From an uncultured Coriobacteriales bacterium (GTDB lineage: Bacteria; Actinomycetota; Coriobacteriia; Coriobacteriales; QAMH01), in the NCBI GenBank assembly GCA_934646835.1, contig CAKUES010000002.1, forward strand, positions 62,001-126,000: a stretch of 64,000 bases of DNA, in the 5' to 3' direction. The position numbers and the translations under genes are program-made. Below the pieces are notes generated by a model that did not search any database, was not told where the DNA came from, and worked only from the letters and a program-made list of their open reading frames with translations. Positions 1 to 7,884 of the stretch are shown here, one piece after another; position 1 is the first letter of the stretch, and each line of letters opens with the position of its first letter.

Positions 1-1
1 C

Positions 2-304
2 TTGCTCGGCTTCAACGTGCTCTCCGGCGTGGTCGTTCCCGGCATCGGCGACATCCAGAGCCTCGAGGACTTCATCATCTCTAACAATATCCTGCCGATC
101 GGCGGCCTGATCTTCCTGCTGTTTTGCACGCGCAAGAAGGGCTGGGGCTTCGACAAGTTCCTGGCCGAGACCGACACCGGCGAGGGCCTGCGCTTCCCCA
201 AGTGGTCGCGCGCGTATCTGACCTATGTGCTGCCGATTTTGATCGTCATCGTCTTGATCGGCGGCTGGCTGCCTGTCATCCAGGTTTGGCTGGGCGTGGC
301 GTAG
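2..304 (+). CDS. C-terminal part of a sodium-dependent (neurotransmitter:sodium symporter family) transporter, cut by the window edge
   Basis: Only the last 100 codons are present; the start lies outside the window. The visible protein has a hydrophobic segment around ILPIGGLIFLLFCTRKKGWG and another around LTYVLPILIVIVLIGGW, typical of the last membrane helices of neurotransmitter:sodium symporter (SNF) proteins, where a helix beginning LEDFI is followed by a short charged loop and a final helix. These carriers import amino acids or related solutes with Na+. The substrate cannot be told from this fragment. A strong terminator follows at 369-395. The family assignment is by resemblance of the C-terminal pattern only. 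Confidence 0.65.
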   Translation: MLGFNVLSGVVVPGIGDIQSLEDFIISNNILPIGGLIFLLFCTRKKGWGFDKFLAETDTGEGLRFPKWSRAYLTYVLPILIVIVLIGGWLPVIQVWLGVA

Positions 305-368
305 GGCTGCGAGCTGCGAGCTGCGAGCTGCAGCGCTGCGGCGCTTGCGGGTATAAGCGAGTCGCTAG

Positions 369-395
369 GGGCGAGACTTCGGTCTCGCCCTTTTT
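369..395 (+). terminator. Rho-independent terminator with TTCG tetraloop
   Basis: A 9-bp perfect stem, GGGCGAGAC and GTCTCGCCC, closes on a TTCG tetraloop and is followed by five T. It lies about 65 nt after the transporter stop codon. Confidence 0.9.
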
Positions 396-451
396 GTTGC
401 CGGCGGGGGAGGGGTGCGTGGCGTCGGATGCTTACCGGCTCGCTGCGTGCC

Positions 452-720
452 GATGGCGCCGACTTCGTCAGGCGCCTACGTGGGGTCTGGGACTCGCTGG
501 TGCTGACGCGAGACGCTTTGTGCCCCGCGGCGTTTGGGACGGAATAAATTCCGCCCCTACGAGTTTTAAGGCTGCAATGCAAAGCGCCCAAAACGAGGTT
601 TCACGGCATCAAATTACGAGGGCCGAATTCATTCGGCCCCAGGTGGCCGGGATCGGTGGGTGTCGCGCTAGCGTCGATGAGCCGCGTGCGCACGTAGGCG
701 CCAGACGAAGTCGGCGCCAT
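452..720. repeat. Inverted pair of family D repeats (GGCGCC-GACTTCGTC-GGCGCC hairpins)
   Basis: Arms at 452-491 (plus orientation) and 692-720 (minus orientation) share the core GGCGCCGACTTCGTC followed by GGCGCC. The core itself folds as GGCGCC, GAC-TTC-GTC, GGCGCC. Other copies are at 48665-48694, 57623-57668 and 58882-58927. Confidence 0.8.
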
Positions 721-791
721 AGGTTGTAGCGAGCGGACAAGTCATGATGGCGCGCGGGCCAAGTCCGTAGGGGCCGAATTCATTCGGCCCC
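620..791. repeat. Two copies of a GGCCGAAT-TC-ATTCGGCC palindrome
   Basis: The copies are at 620-639 and 770-791. The second is 10 bp per arm around a TC loop. A related element built on CGGAAT and ATTCCG is at 540-553. No coding role is visible. Confidence 0.75.
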
Positions 792-865
792 AAACGCGGC
801 AAGATGCGGTTGGCAGTGCGGAAGCGCCGACGGGTATCGCGCCAACATGCGGCTGCTGTTGCTCT

Positions 866-1024
866 GATTGTCTGAACGATGAATCGTTCAGACAATCTGC
901 CGCAGGGCCCGCAATCGGCATAATCGGCAATTGTCTGAATGCTCAATCGTTCAGATAATTCGTCGCTGGGCGCCAAATCCCCGTAATCGGCAATCTTGTG
1001 AATGATGAATCGTTCAGGCAATTG
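866..1024. repeat. Three family B palindromes (TGAACGA ... TCGTTCA)
   Basis: 866-897 is a perfect palindrome with 14-bp arms (GATTGTCTGAACGA) and a TGAA loop. Imperfect copies follow at 929-960 and 991-1024, spaced about 62 nt apart. The same element recurs as a dense array at 24619-24995. Confidence 0.8.
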
Positions 1025-1221
1025 GGGAGGGCTGCGAATCGCCTGCAAAAGCTGTTGCGGATGAATCAAAATCCGGCGTTGCTCGGGGCAATTTGGGGGC
1101 GAGATTCGACCGAATTATAAATTTCTGATTTCCCTCGCGCAGCGAGCGTTTTTCGCGCGTATCATAGGCTCCCCAACCTCATATCAACACGCATAAAACA
1201 CAACGAGAAACGGTACCCCCT

Positions 1222-2343
1222 ATGCGTTTTCTAAAACTCGGCCGCAACGCCACGAGCGGCAAAGACACGTGGTGGATGATCAAAGGCGTCGACACGGACG
1301 GCTGCGCCCTTTTGATGAGCATCGAGGCCCGTGACCTGGGCTGGTACGAGATGCCCGGCGTCTTCTCTGCCACACAGCTCGCACAAGACAACTCCATGAG
1401 CATCCTCGAAGAACTCATTGCCGACGAGGCAGATCGCGACAAGCTCGCGCCGATTGACCTGCGCTTCGAGGTCAAGGGCGTGCACCACAGCTTCATCGAC
1501 AGCCGTAAGGCGATCGTCTACGCCGGCGTGCGCAACTTCGATGAGTTCGAGGGCGAGGTCTACGCCTTCGACCCCGCGAAGGGAGCCTGGGACCACGTCA
1601 AGCAGACCGAGGCCGGCATGCTCAGCAGCAAGTGCGACCCGCAAAGCCAGGATCCCGCCAAGTCCTTTGGCAGCGATGCTTTGCCCCAGGGTATGCGCTT
1701 GGAGCTCTCCAACCCCGGCTCGAACAGCCGCCTGTGCGAGAGCGGCCTGCGCTTTACTTTTGACGGAGAGAAGCTTTCCGAGTGCTTCTACGTCACGCGC
1801 TACACCGGTGCCCCGCACATGGAGGTCAACCGCGTCGCTGTGCGCGTCGCCGTGCTCACGGCCCCCGGCACGCTGGGCAACCTGCGCACCTACACGGAGA
1901 CCGAGTACGTGACCGCCCTCAAGCTGGCCCGTGCCCTCAAGGAGCTCGAGGCAGCAGAGGCTGCCGTCCACGATGCGGAAGACGAGGTCGAGCGTGTCCG
2001 CGTCGAGGTCATCGAGCGTGCCCGCGAGAATTCCGCTGCCAAGGTCGAGCGCGAGCAGCAACGCGCCCGCGATGAGATCGCCCGCGCCAAGGAGGACATC
2101 GACCGCGCCGGCATCTTTGGCTTTGGCAAGAAGCGCGCCCTCAGGGCAGAGATCGAGGAGCTTGAGGCCAAGATCGCCGCAGTGGGCGAGCAGGCCGAGC
2201 AGCGCGCGGAAGATGCTGTCGAGCATGCCGTCAACAACGCCGCAGAGCTCAAGGACGCCAAGCAGGCGCTGAGCGACAAGGTCTCCGCGCTCGACAAGAT
2301 CCGCGAGACCGTCCACACCCTCGACCAGAAGCTGGGCCAGTAG
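1222..2343 (+). CDS. Hypothetical protein with C-terminal coiled coil
   Basis: I do not recognise this 373-residue protein. It has no signal peptide or membrane segment, so it is probably cytoplasmic. Residues 1-230 look globular, with several aromatic beta-like stretches. From about residue 235 to the end it is a long, highly charged heptad-rich coiled coil (Glu, Ala, Arg, Lys), interrupted near residue 300 by a short glycine-phenylalanine stretch (GIFGFGKKRA). The ATG at 1222 follows a poor ribosome site. Codon use matches the neighbours, and the long antisense frame over it is a shadow. It stands alone between palindromic intergenic regions. A structural or scaffold role would be a guess. 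Confidence 0.75.
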   Translation: MRFLKLGRNATSGKDTWWMIKGVDTDGCALLMSIEARDLGWYEMPGVFSATQLAQDNSMSILEELIADEADRDKLAPIDLRFEVKGVHHSFIDSRKAIVYAGVRNFDEFEGEVYAFDPAKGAWDHVKQTEAGMLSSKCDPQSQDPAKSFGSDALPQGMRLELSNPGSNSRLCESGLRFTFDGEKLSECFYVTRYTGAPHMEVNRVAVRVAVLTAPGTLGNLRTYTETEYVTALKLARALKELEAAEAAVHDAEDEVERVRVEVIERARENSAAKVEREQQRARDEIARAKEDIDRAGIFGFGKKRALRAEIEELEAKIAAVGEQAEQRAEDAVEHAVNNAAELKDAKQALSDKVSALDKIRETVHTLDQKLGQ

Positions 2344-2768
2344 GCAGACGCATGTGTCACGACATGACAAAGGACGTTGAGCGTTTGAGACCAAACGCTC
2401 ATATCCCCAATTGCAGCTCAGTGTCGAGATGCAGCAGAGATGCGCTCGTGTCACGGTTTCTCCCTGCTGATTCCATGACACACAATGTGCCAGTGACAAA
2501 GTGTGTCACGCGGTTGGGGTCGGATTATCCCTAAGCATTCGGCGTGACACACTTTGTCACTGGCACATTGTGTGTCATGCCGATATGACCAGGTCTCAAA
2601 CGTTCAGAACCCCTCGCTCCCCGCAACATTTAACGTGGCGGAAACCTCCTGGGCTGCCGCCTGGCGGATTGGCCCTCGCTCACCTCTCATGCCGAGTTTT
2701 AACTCCGTAAGATTGACGCATGACTGGAGAGTCTTCGAATGAAGAGAGAGCAACCAAAGGAGGTGCCC
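2344..2768. other. Intergenic region with nested inverted repeats
   Basis: This 425-nt stretch has no supported gene. It contains the family A inverted pair at 2476-2577, enclosed by weaker outer arms around GCGTTTGAGACC (about 2380-2393) and GGTCTCAAACG (about 2591-2602). The upstream region and ribosome site of the formate dehydrogenase gene follow. Confidence 0.6.
2476..2577. repeat. Family A long inverted repeat, copy 1
   Basis: Arms of 33 nt at 2476-2508 and 2545-2577 are exact reverse complements, separated by 36 nt. Each arm begins TGACACAC, ends GTGTGTCA and contains the core TGTGCCAGTGACA or its complement. Confidence 0.95.
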
Positions 2769-4610
2769 GTGAGCATTCTTTCCGTTAAGCCGTCGTGTGC
2801 TGCTGACGCCAAGATCGGCGCGCTGGCTGATTCCTTCAAGCGCAGGATCGAGGCGATCCCGCCGGGGACCTGCCCCGTCGTCTTGACCGCATCGCATTGC
2901 GATAACTGCGCGTCCCAGACCTGCGGCAAGTGCGTTCCCTGCCGCGATGGCCTGCCCCAGCTCGCGGCGATGCTGCATTCCATTGCAGACTGCGCCGCAA
3001 GCCAGCTGGAGCTCGAGGCAGCCAAGACCCTGGCGACCATGATTCGCGACACAAGCGACTGCGTCATCGGCTACCAGGCAGGCGCCGACGTCCTCGAGGC
3101 ACTGGCGACCTTCGAGGCGGAGTTTGCCTCCCATGTCGAGAAGCGACGCTGCGCCGACGACATGGGCCAGAAGGTCCCCTGCGAGGCGCTGTGCCCCGCC
3201 CATGTGGACGTTCCCGGCTACATCGCCCTCACCGCTCAGGGTGACTACGCAGGCGCCATCAAGATGATCCGCAAGGACAACCCCTTCCCGACGGCGTGCG
3301 CGCTGGTGTGCGAGCACCCCTGCGAGGCCCGCTGCCGCCGCACGATGATCGACGCTCCCGTCAACATCCGCGGCATCAAGAAGTTCGCCGTCGACCAGGT
3401 CGCTGCGGATAAGGTCGCCGTGCCTGCGCGCTGTGTGGACTCCGGCAAGAGCGTCGCCGTCATCGGCGGCGGCCCGTCCGGCCTCACCTGCGCGTACTTT
3501 GCCGCCCTCATGGGCCACAAGGTCACCGTCTTCGAGGGCCGCAAGAAGCTCGGCGGCATGATGCGCTACGGCATCCCCGCCTACCGCTTCCCGCGCGAGC
3601 GCCTCGACGAGGACATCCGCGCCATCCTGTCCGTCGGCAACATCGAGGTCAAGTACGAGACCTCCGTTGACGCTGCCATGATGCGCGACATCGCCGCAAG
3701 CTACGACGCCGTCTACGTCGCCATCGGCGCCCAGGGCGGCAAGTCTTTGCGCCTGGACAACGTGGATGCCGAGGGTGTCTCCTCTGCGGTCGATTTGCTC
3801 TCCAAAATCGGCGATGGCGACTGGCTGCCTGACTTTACCGGCAAGAAGGTCGCCGTCATCGGCGGCGGCAACGTCGCCATGGACTGCTGCCGCACTTCTG
3901 TGCGTGCCGGCGCAGAAAGCGTCACCTGCGTCTACCGCCGCCGCATCGAGGACATGACCGCGCTGCCCATGGAGATCGAGTCTGCCATGCAGGAGGGCGT
4001 CGAGATGATGGTGCTGCAAAGCCCTGCCGGCATCGAGGTCGACGACAACGGCCACTGTACCGCCGTCATCACCCAGCCCCAGTACATCTCCGCTGTCAAG
4101 CGCGGCCGTCCCGCGCCCGCTGACGCCGCCAAGCCCCAGCAGCGCGTCGAGGCCGATATCATCTTGCTCGCCGTGGGCCAGGCCATCGTCTCCGCTCCCT
4201 TCGAGGAGTTTGGCATGGAGGCAGACCGCAGCTACCTCTCCGCAGACGAGAACCTGCGTGCCAATGGCTTCGAGAACGTCTTCGTCGGCGGCGACTGCCA
4301 CACCGGCCCGGCTACCGTCATCAAGGCGATCGGCGCCGGCAAGGTCGCAGCACGCAACATCGACGCCTACCTGGGCTACAACCACACGCTCAATATCGAC
4401 GTCACCGCTCCTGCAGCGGCGGCCAACGACCGCACGCCCTACGGCCGCGTCGAGATCCTCGAGCGCCCCGCGCGCGAGCGCAAGCACGACTTTGCGGGCG
4501 TCGAGTGCGAGATGAGCCTCGAGGAGGCTCGCCAGGAGTGCGGGCGCTGCCTGCGCTGCGATCATTGCGGATGCGGTTCCATGGAAGGAGGGAGGTTCCA
4601 GTATGTCTAG
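2769..4610 (+). CDS. FAD/NAD(P)-binding electron-transfer subunit of soluble formate dehydrogenase (NuoF-type 4Fe-4S segment fused to GltD-like domain)
   Basis: This 613-residue protein probably passes electrons between formate dehydrogenase and NAD(P). Near the N-terminus, Cys52, Cys55 and Cys58 lie in a CGKCVPCR motif, as in the 4Fe-4S segment of NuoF-like subunits, but no FMN domain is present. The bulk is a glutamate-synthase small-subunit-like oxidoreductase: a cysteine-rich segment (CEHPCEARCRR), an FAD GxGxxG site (AVIGGGPSG), the MMRYGIPAYRFP motif, a second dinucleotide site (AVIGGGNVAMD) and a C-terminal FAD motif (VFVGGD). It ends with CGRCLRCDHCGCG. GTG 2769 is preferred over ATG 2739 because AAAGGAGGTG sits just before it. 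It overlaps the next gene by 8 nt, so the two are one operon. NADH versus NADPH use is not determined. Confidence 0.85.
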   Translation: MSILSVKPSCAADAKIGALADSFKRRIEAIPPGTCPVVLTASHCDNCASQTCGKCVPCRDGLPQLAAMLHSIADCAASQLELEAAKTLATMIRDTSDCVIGYQAGADVLEALATFEAEFASHVEKRRCADDMGQKVPCEALCPAHVDVPGYIALTAQGDYAGAIKMIRKDNPFPTACALVCEHPCEARCRRTMIDAPVNIRGIKKFAVDQVAADKVAVPARCVDSGKSVAVIGGGPSGLTCAYFAALMGHKVTVFEGRKKLGGMMRYGIPAYRFPRERLDEDIRAILSVGNIEVKYETSVDAAMMRDIAASYDAVYVAIGAQGGKSLRLDNVDAEGVSSAVDLLSKIGDGDWLPDFTGKKVAVIGGGNVAMDCCRTSVRAGAESVTCVYRRRIEDMTALPMEIESAMQEGVEMMVLQSPAGIEVDDNGHCTAVITQPQYISAVKRGRPAPADAAKPQQRVEADIILLAVGQAIVSAPFEEFGMEADRSYLSADENLRANGFENVFVGGDCHTGPATVIKAIGAGKVAARNIDAYLGYNHTLNIDVTAPAAAANDRTPYGRVEILERPARERKHDFAGVECEMSLEEARQECGRCLRCDHCGCGSMEGGRFQYV

Positions 4611-7329
4611 CTTCAAGATGCTCAACGTCACCATCGACGGCAAGAAGTTGCAGGTCGTCGAGGGTATGACGATTCTTTCTGCCGCCACCATGGCCGGCAT
4701 CAAGATCCCCACGCTGTGCTACCTCGCCGGCGTGAACGAGATCGGCTCCTGCCGCGTGTGCGTGGTCGAGGTTGCCGGGCGCGAGAACCTCGTCGCCTCG
4801 TGCAACACCCAGTGCGAGGAGGGCATGGAGGTCCTCACTGACAGCGAGCGCGTCATCGACGCCCGCCGTATGGCGCTTGCCCTGCTGTTGTCCCAGCACG
4901 GCCTCGACACCACCAACTACTGCTTTAGCTGCAAGAAGAACGGCGCGTGCGAGCTGCAGGCCCTGTGCTTTGAGTACGACGTGCACGAGCCGCTGATGAA
5001 GCTGCACCCGCCGCACAAGCCGGTCTTCGACTCCAACCCCTTCTTGAGCTTCGATCCCAACCTGTGCATCAAGTGCCAGCGCTGCGTGTCGACTTGCAAC
5101 AAGGAATCGCGCAACCACGTGCTGCAGACCGGCCGCAAGGGTTGCCGCCTCACCATCGAGGCACCCTTTGGCGAGGGTTGGGATGCGAGCATCTGCGAGT
5201 CCTGCGGTAACTGCGCCCAGGCGTGCCCCACCGGCGCCCTCATCGAGAAGCGCCGCGCCCACTACCGCGAGTGGGAGGTCGAGAAGGTCCTCACCACCTG
5301 CCCGCACTGCGCGACGGGTTGCCAGATGAACCTCGTCGTCAAGGACGGCCAGATCGTCGACGTCGAGGCGGCCGACGGCCCCTCCAACAAGGGCCTGCTC
5401 TGCGTCAAGGGCCGCAGCGCGAGCTTCGACTTCGTGACGAGCCCCGAGCGCCTTAAGACGCCGCTTGTCAAGAACCCCGCTACGGGCGAGTTCGAGGCGA
5501 CCACCTGGGGCGAGGCACTCGACCTCGTCGCCGAGCGCATGGGCGATATCAAGAAGAAGCACGGCGGCGACGCGCTCGCGGCGTTTGCCTGCTCACGTTC
5601 GACAAACGAGGATGTCTACCTCCTCCAGAAGATGGCGCGCACGGCCTTCGGCACTAACAATGTCGATAACTGTGCCCGTGTTTGACACGCTCCCACGGTT
5701 GCCGGTCTGGCAACAACACTTGGTTCTGGCGCAATGACGAACACGATCACCGACATCACGACCGAAAGCGATGTCATCTTGCTGGTGGGGTCCAACCCCG
5801 AGGAAGCACATCCGGTCCTCGGCATGCAGATTCGCAAGGCGGTGGAGTCCGGCACGAAGCTCATCGTCGTCGATCCGCGCGACATCGGGCTGGCCGCGAA
5901 GGCGGACATCCACCTCAAGCTCAAGCCCGGCACGAACGTGGCCTTTGCCAACGGCATGGCCCATATCATCATCAACGAGGCGCTGATCGACTGGCCTTTC
6001 ATCTCCTCGCGCACGCAGGGTTATGCACAGTTCGCCGACCTCGTCGCCGAGTACACGCCCGAGCGCGTGGCGGAGATCTGCGGCATCGACGTGGACGACC
6101 TCGTCGCTGCGGCGAAGATGTACGCGACGGCCAAGGCCGCGCCCATCATCTACTGCCTTGGCGTGACGGAGCACTCAACGGGCACGGAGGGCGTCATGAG
6201 CCTCTCCAACCTGGCGATGATCACGGGCAAGATCGGCCGCCCGGGCTGCGGTGTGAATCCCATCCGCGGTCAGAACAACGTCCAGGGAGCTTGCGATATG
6301 GGTGCCCAGCCCACGGACTTCACCGGCTACCAGAAGGTCGCAGACCCCGCGGTCGTCAAGAAGTTCGAGGAGGCTTGGGGCTGCGAGCTCAACCCCAACG
6401 TCGGCACGAAGGCGACGGAGTGCTTCCCCAAGATGATCGAGGGCGACATCAAGGGCCTGTTCATCTTTGGCGAGGACCCTGTTCGCACGGATCCCGACAC
6501 GGGCCATGTGATCAAGGCGCTTGAGAGCTTGGACTTCCTCGTCGTGGACGACCTCTTCATGACGGAGACCGCCAAGTACGCCGACGTCATCCTCCCCGGT
6601 ATCTCCTATGCGGAGAAGGAGGGCACCTTCTCGAACACCGAGCGCCGCGTCCAGCGCGTGCGCAAGGCCGTCGAGATTGTGGGCGACGCGCGCCCGGATA
6701 CGTGGATCTTCACGCAGATCATGAACCGCATGGGCTATCCGCAACCGGAGCTCACGCCGGCCCAGATCATGGACGAGATCGCGAGCGTGACGCCGAGCTT
6801 TGGCGGCATCAGCCACGAGCGCCTCGACAGCGCTGCCGTTGGTGGACGCGGTCTGCAGTGGCCGTGCTTGGATGCCAGCCACCCGGGTACGCCGATCATG
6901 CACGTCGGGAAGTTCTCGAAGGGCGAGGGCACGTACTCGATTGCCCACTACCGCCCGAGTGCGGAGCTGCCTGACGACGAGTATCCGCTGATGCTCACGA
7001 CGGGCCGCATCCTGTACCACTACAACGCGTGTGCGATGACGGACAAGACGCCTGGCATCAACGAGATCGCCAGCTCGTCCTTCATCGAGGTCAACACGCA
7101 GGATGCAGCGGCGCTTGGTATCGCAGACGGCGAGCGCGTCAGGGTCACGAGCCGCCGCGGTAGCATCGAGTCGACTGCGCGCGTGAGCGACAAGACCAAT
7201 CCGGGCCAGACCTGGATGCCGTTCCACTTCCAGGACGGTAACTCCAACTGGCTCACCAACGCGGCGCTTGACAACATCGCCAAGGCGCCCGAGTACAAGG
7301 TCTGCGCGATCAAGATCGAGAAGGCGTAG
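4603..7329 (+). CDS. fdhF: Cytoplasmic formate dehydrogenase alpha subunit, selenocysteine-containing (NuoG-like iron-sulfur domain plus molybdopterin domain)
   Basis: This 908-residue selenoprotein oxidises formate at a molybdenum/tungsten bis-MGD centre. TGA at 5683-5685 (residue 361) is read as Sec: the frame continues without another stop and the context is NCARV-U-HAPTVAGL, as in FdhF. The N-terminus has a 2Fe-2S ferredoxin domain (Cys39, 50, 53, 67), a His-Cys3 cluster motif (His99, Cys107, 110, 116) and two 4Fe-4S motifs (from Cys155 and Cys198). The molybdopterin domain then begins with its own 4Fe-4S motif (CPHCATGC, from Cys233). The C-terminus is the MGD-binding fold. There is no Tat signal, so it is cytoplasmic. 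It overlaps the preceding flavoprotein gene by 8 nt, which suggests an NAD(P)-linked complex. A caller blind to Sec would split it into two frames at 5685/5734. Confidence 0.95.
5683..5714 (+). promoter_or_regulatory. Bacterial SECIS element of fdhF with recoded TGA
   Basis: The Sec TGA (5683-5685) is followed by a hairpin with stem GTTGCC (5698-5703) and GGCAAC (5709-5714) and apical loop GGTCT (5704-5708), 18 nt after the TGA. This is the layout and loop of the known E. coli fdhF SECIS bound by SelB. Confidence 0.92.
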
Positions 7330-7357
7330 GAGAGGGGCGAGCGCCCTCGTTGCTGGA

Positions 7358-7393
7358 GGAGGCCGGGGATGCCTGTCCCTGGCTTCCTTTTTT
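7358..7393 (+). terminator. Terminator after fdhF
   Basis: Stem 7358-7369 with 7376-7387 (12 bp including G-U pairs) is followed by a run of six T, about 30 nt after the fdhF stop. Confidence 0.75.
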
Positions 7394-7407
7394 CTTGCTG
7401 TGTGTTT

Positions 7408-7493
7408 GAGTAGCCAATGTGTACCAGTGACAAGTTGCCTACTGGGCGAGATCGCCCAGTAGGCAACTTGTCACTGGTACACATTGGCTACTC
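7408..7493. repeat. 86-nt near-perfect palindrome with 42-bp arms
   Basis: Arms 7408-7449 and 7452-7493 are exact reverse complements with only 2 nt between them. The arm contains GTACCAGTGACA, the family A core, extended by unrelated sequence (GTTGCCTACTGGGCGA). It lies between the two formate dehydrogenase operons. Confidence 0.95.
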
Positions 7494-7505
7494 ATCTTCC
7501 CCGTG

Positions 7506-7620
7506 CGATAAGTGCGGGCCTTTTCCGCCCTAGTGTTCGGCAAACGACCGCACTTATTGCTCAATCGGGCGAAAAACACCGCACTTATCGGCATGACAGA
7601 CATAAAAAGCCCGCACTTGT
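7506..7620. repeat. Family C repeats (AAGTGCGG / CCGCACTT)
   Basis: CGATAAGTGCGG at 7506-7517 is matched by its exact complement at 7579-7590. Further copies of CCGCACTT lie at about 7548 and 7610. The same element recurs at 43917-44031 and 58995-59110. Confidence 0.75.
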
Positions 7621-7884
7621 CCCATTCGGGGCCTGTTGGGACACGCCGCCGTCCGAAACACCACTCCCCATTCCACCAACGGCCGCATCAATCACCGAAA
7701 AATCGTATCGCCACAATAATCTCCAACGAGAATAATCCACTCACGCGCGCCAGCGGCCTTTAGACGCCTGCCCCACAAATCCTTTCGTATGTTGTCTTTT
7801 GAAGTCTGAGTCTTCCGCGCCGGGATGCGACGCCTGCGCTGCTGGCTTGGAGAAGTTTCGAGAGAGAGAAAGGAGAGTGAGCAA

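Larger units (their letters stand above)
305..1221. other. Gene-free 917-nt intergenic region packed with palindromic elements
   Basis: No convincing gene was seen on either strand. The stretch holds the transporter terminator, two copies of the GGCGCC-GACTTCGTC repeat in opposite orientation (452-491 and 692-720), a 14-nt palindrome at 540-553, two copies of a GGCCGAAT/ATTCGGCC palindrome (620-639 and 770-791) and three copies of the TGAACGA/TCGTTCA element (866-1024). Frames that are open here are composed of these repeats and lack ribosome sites. Confidence 0.7.
7330..7884. other. Intergenic region between the two formate dehydrogenase operons
   Basis: This 555-nt stretch holds the fdhF terminator, the 86-nt palindrome (7408-7493), a family C repeat cluster (7506-7620) and the upstream region of the next operon. 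The sequence from about 7640 to 7800 is AT-richer and may hold the promoter. No gene is supported. Confidence 0.6.
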
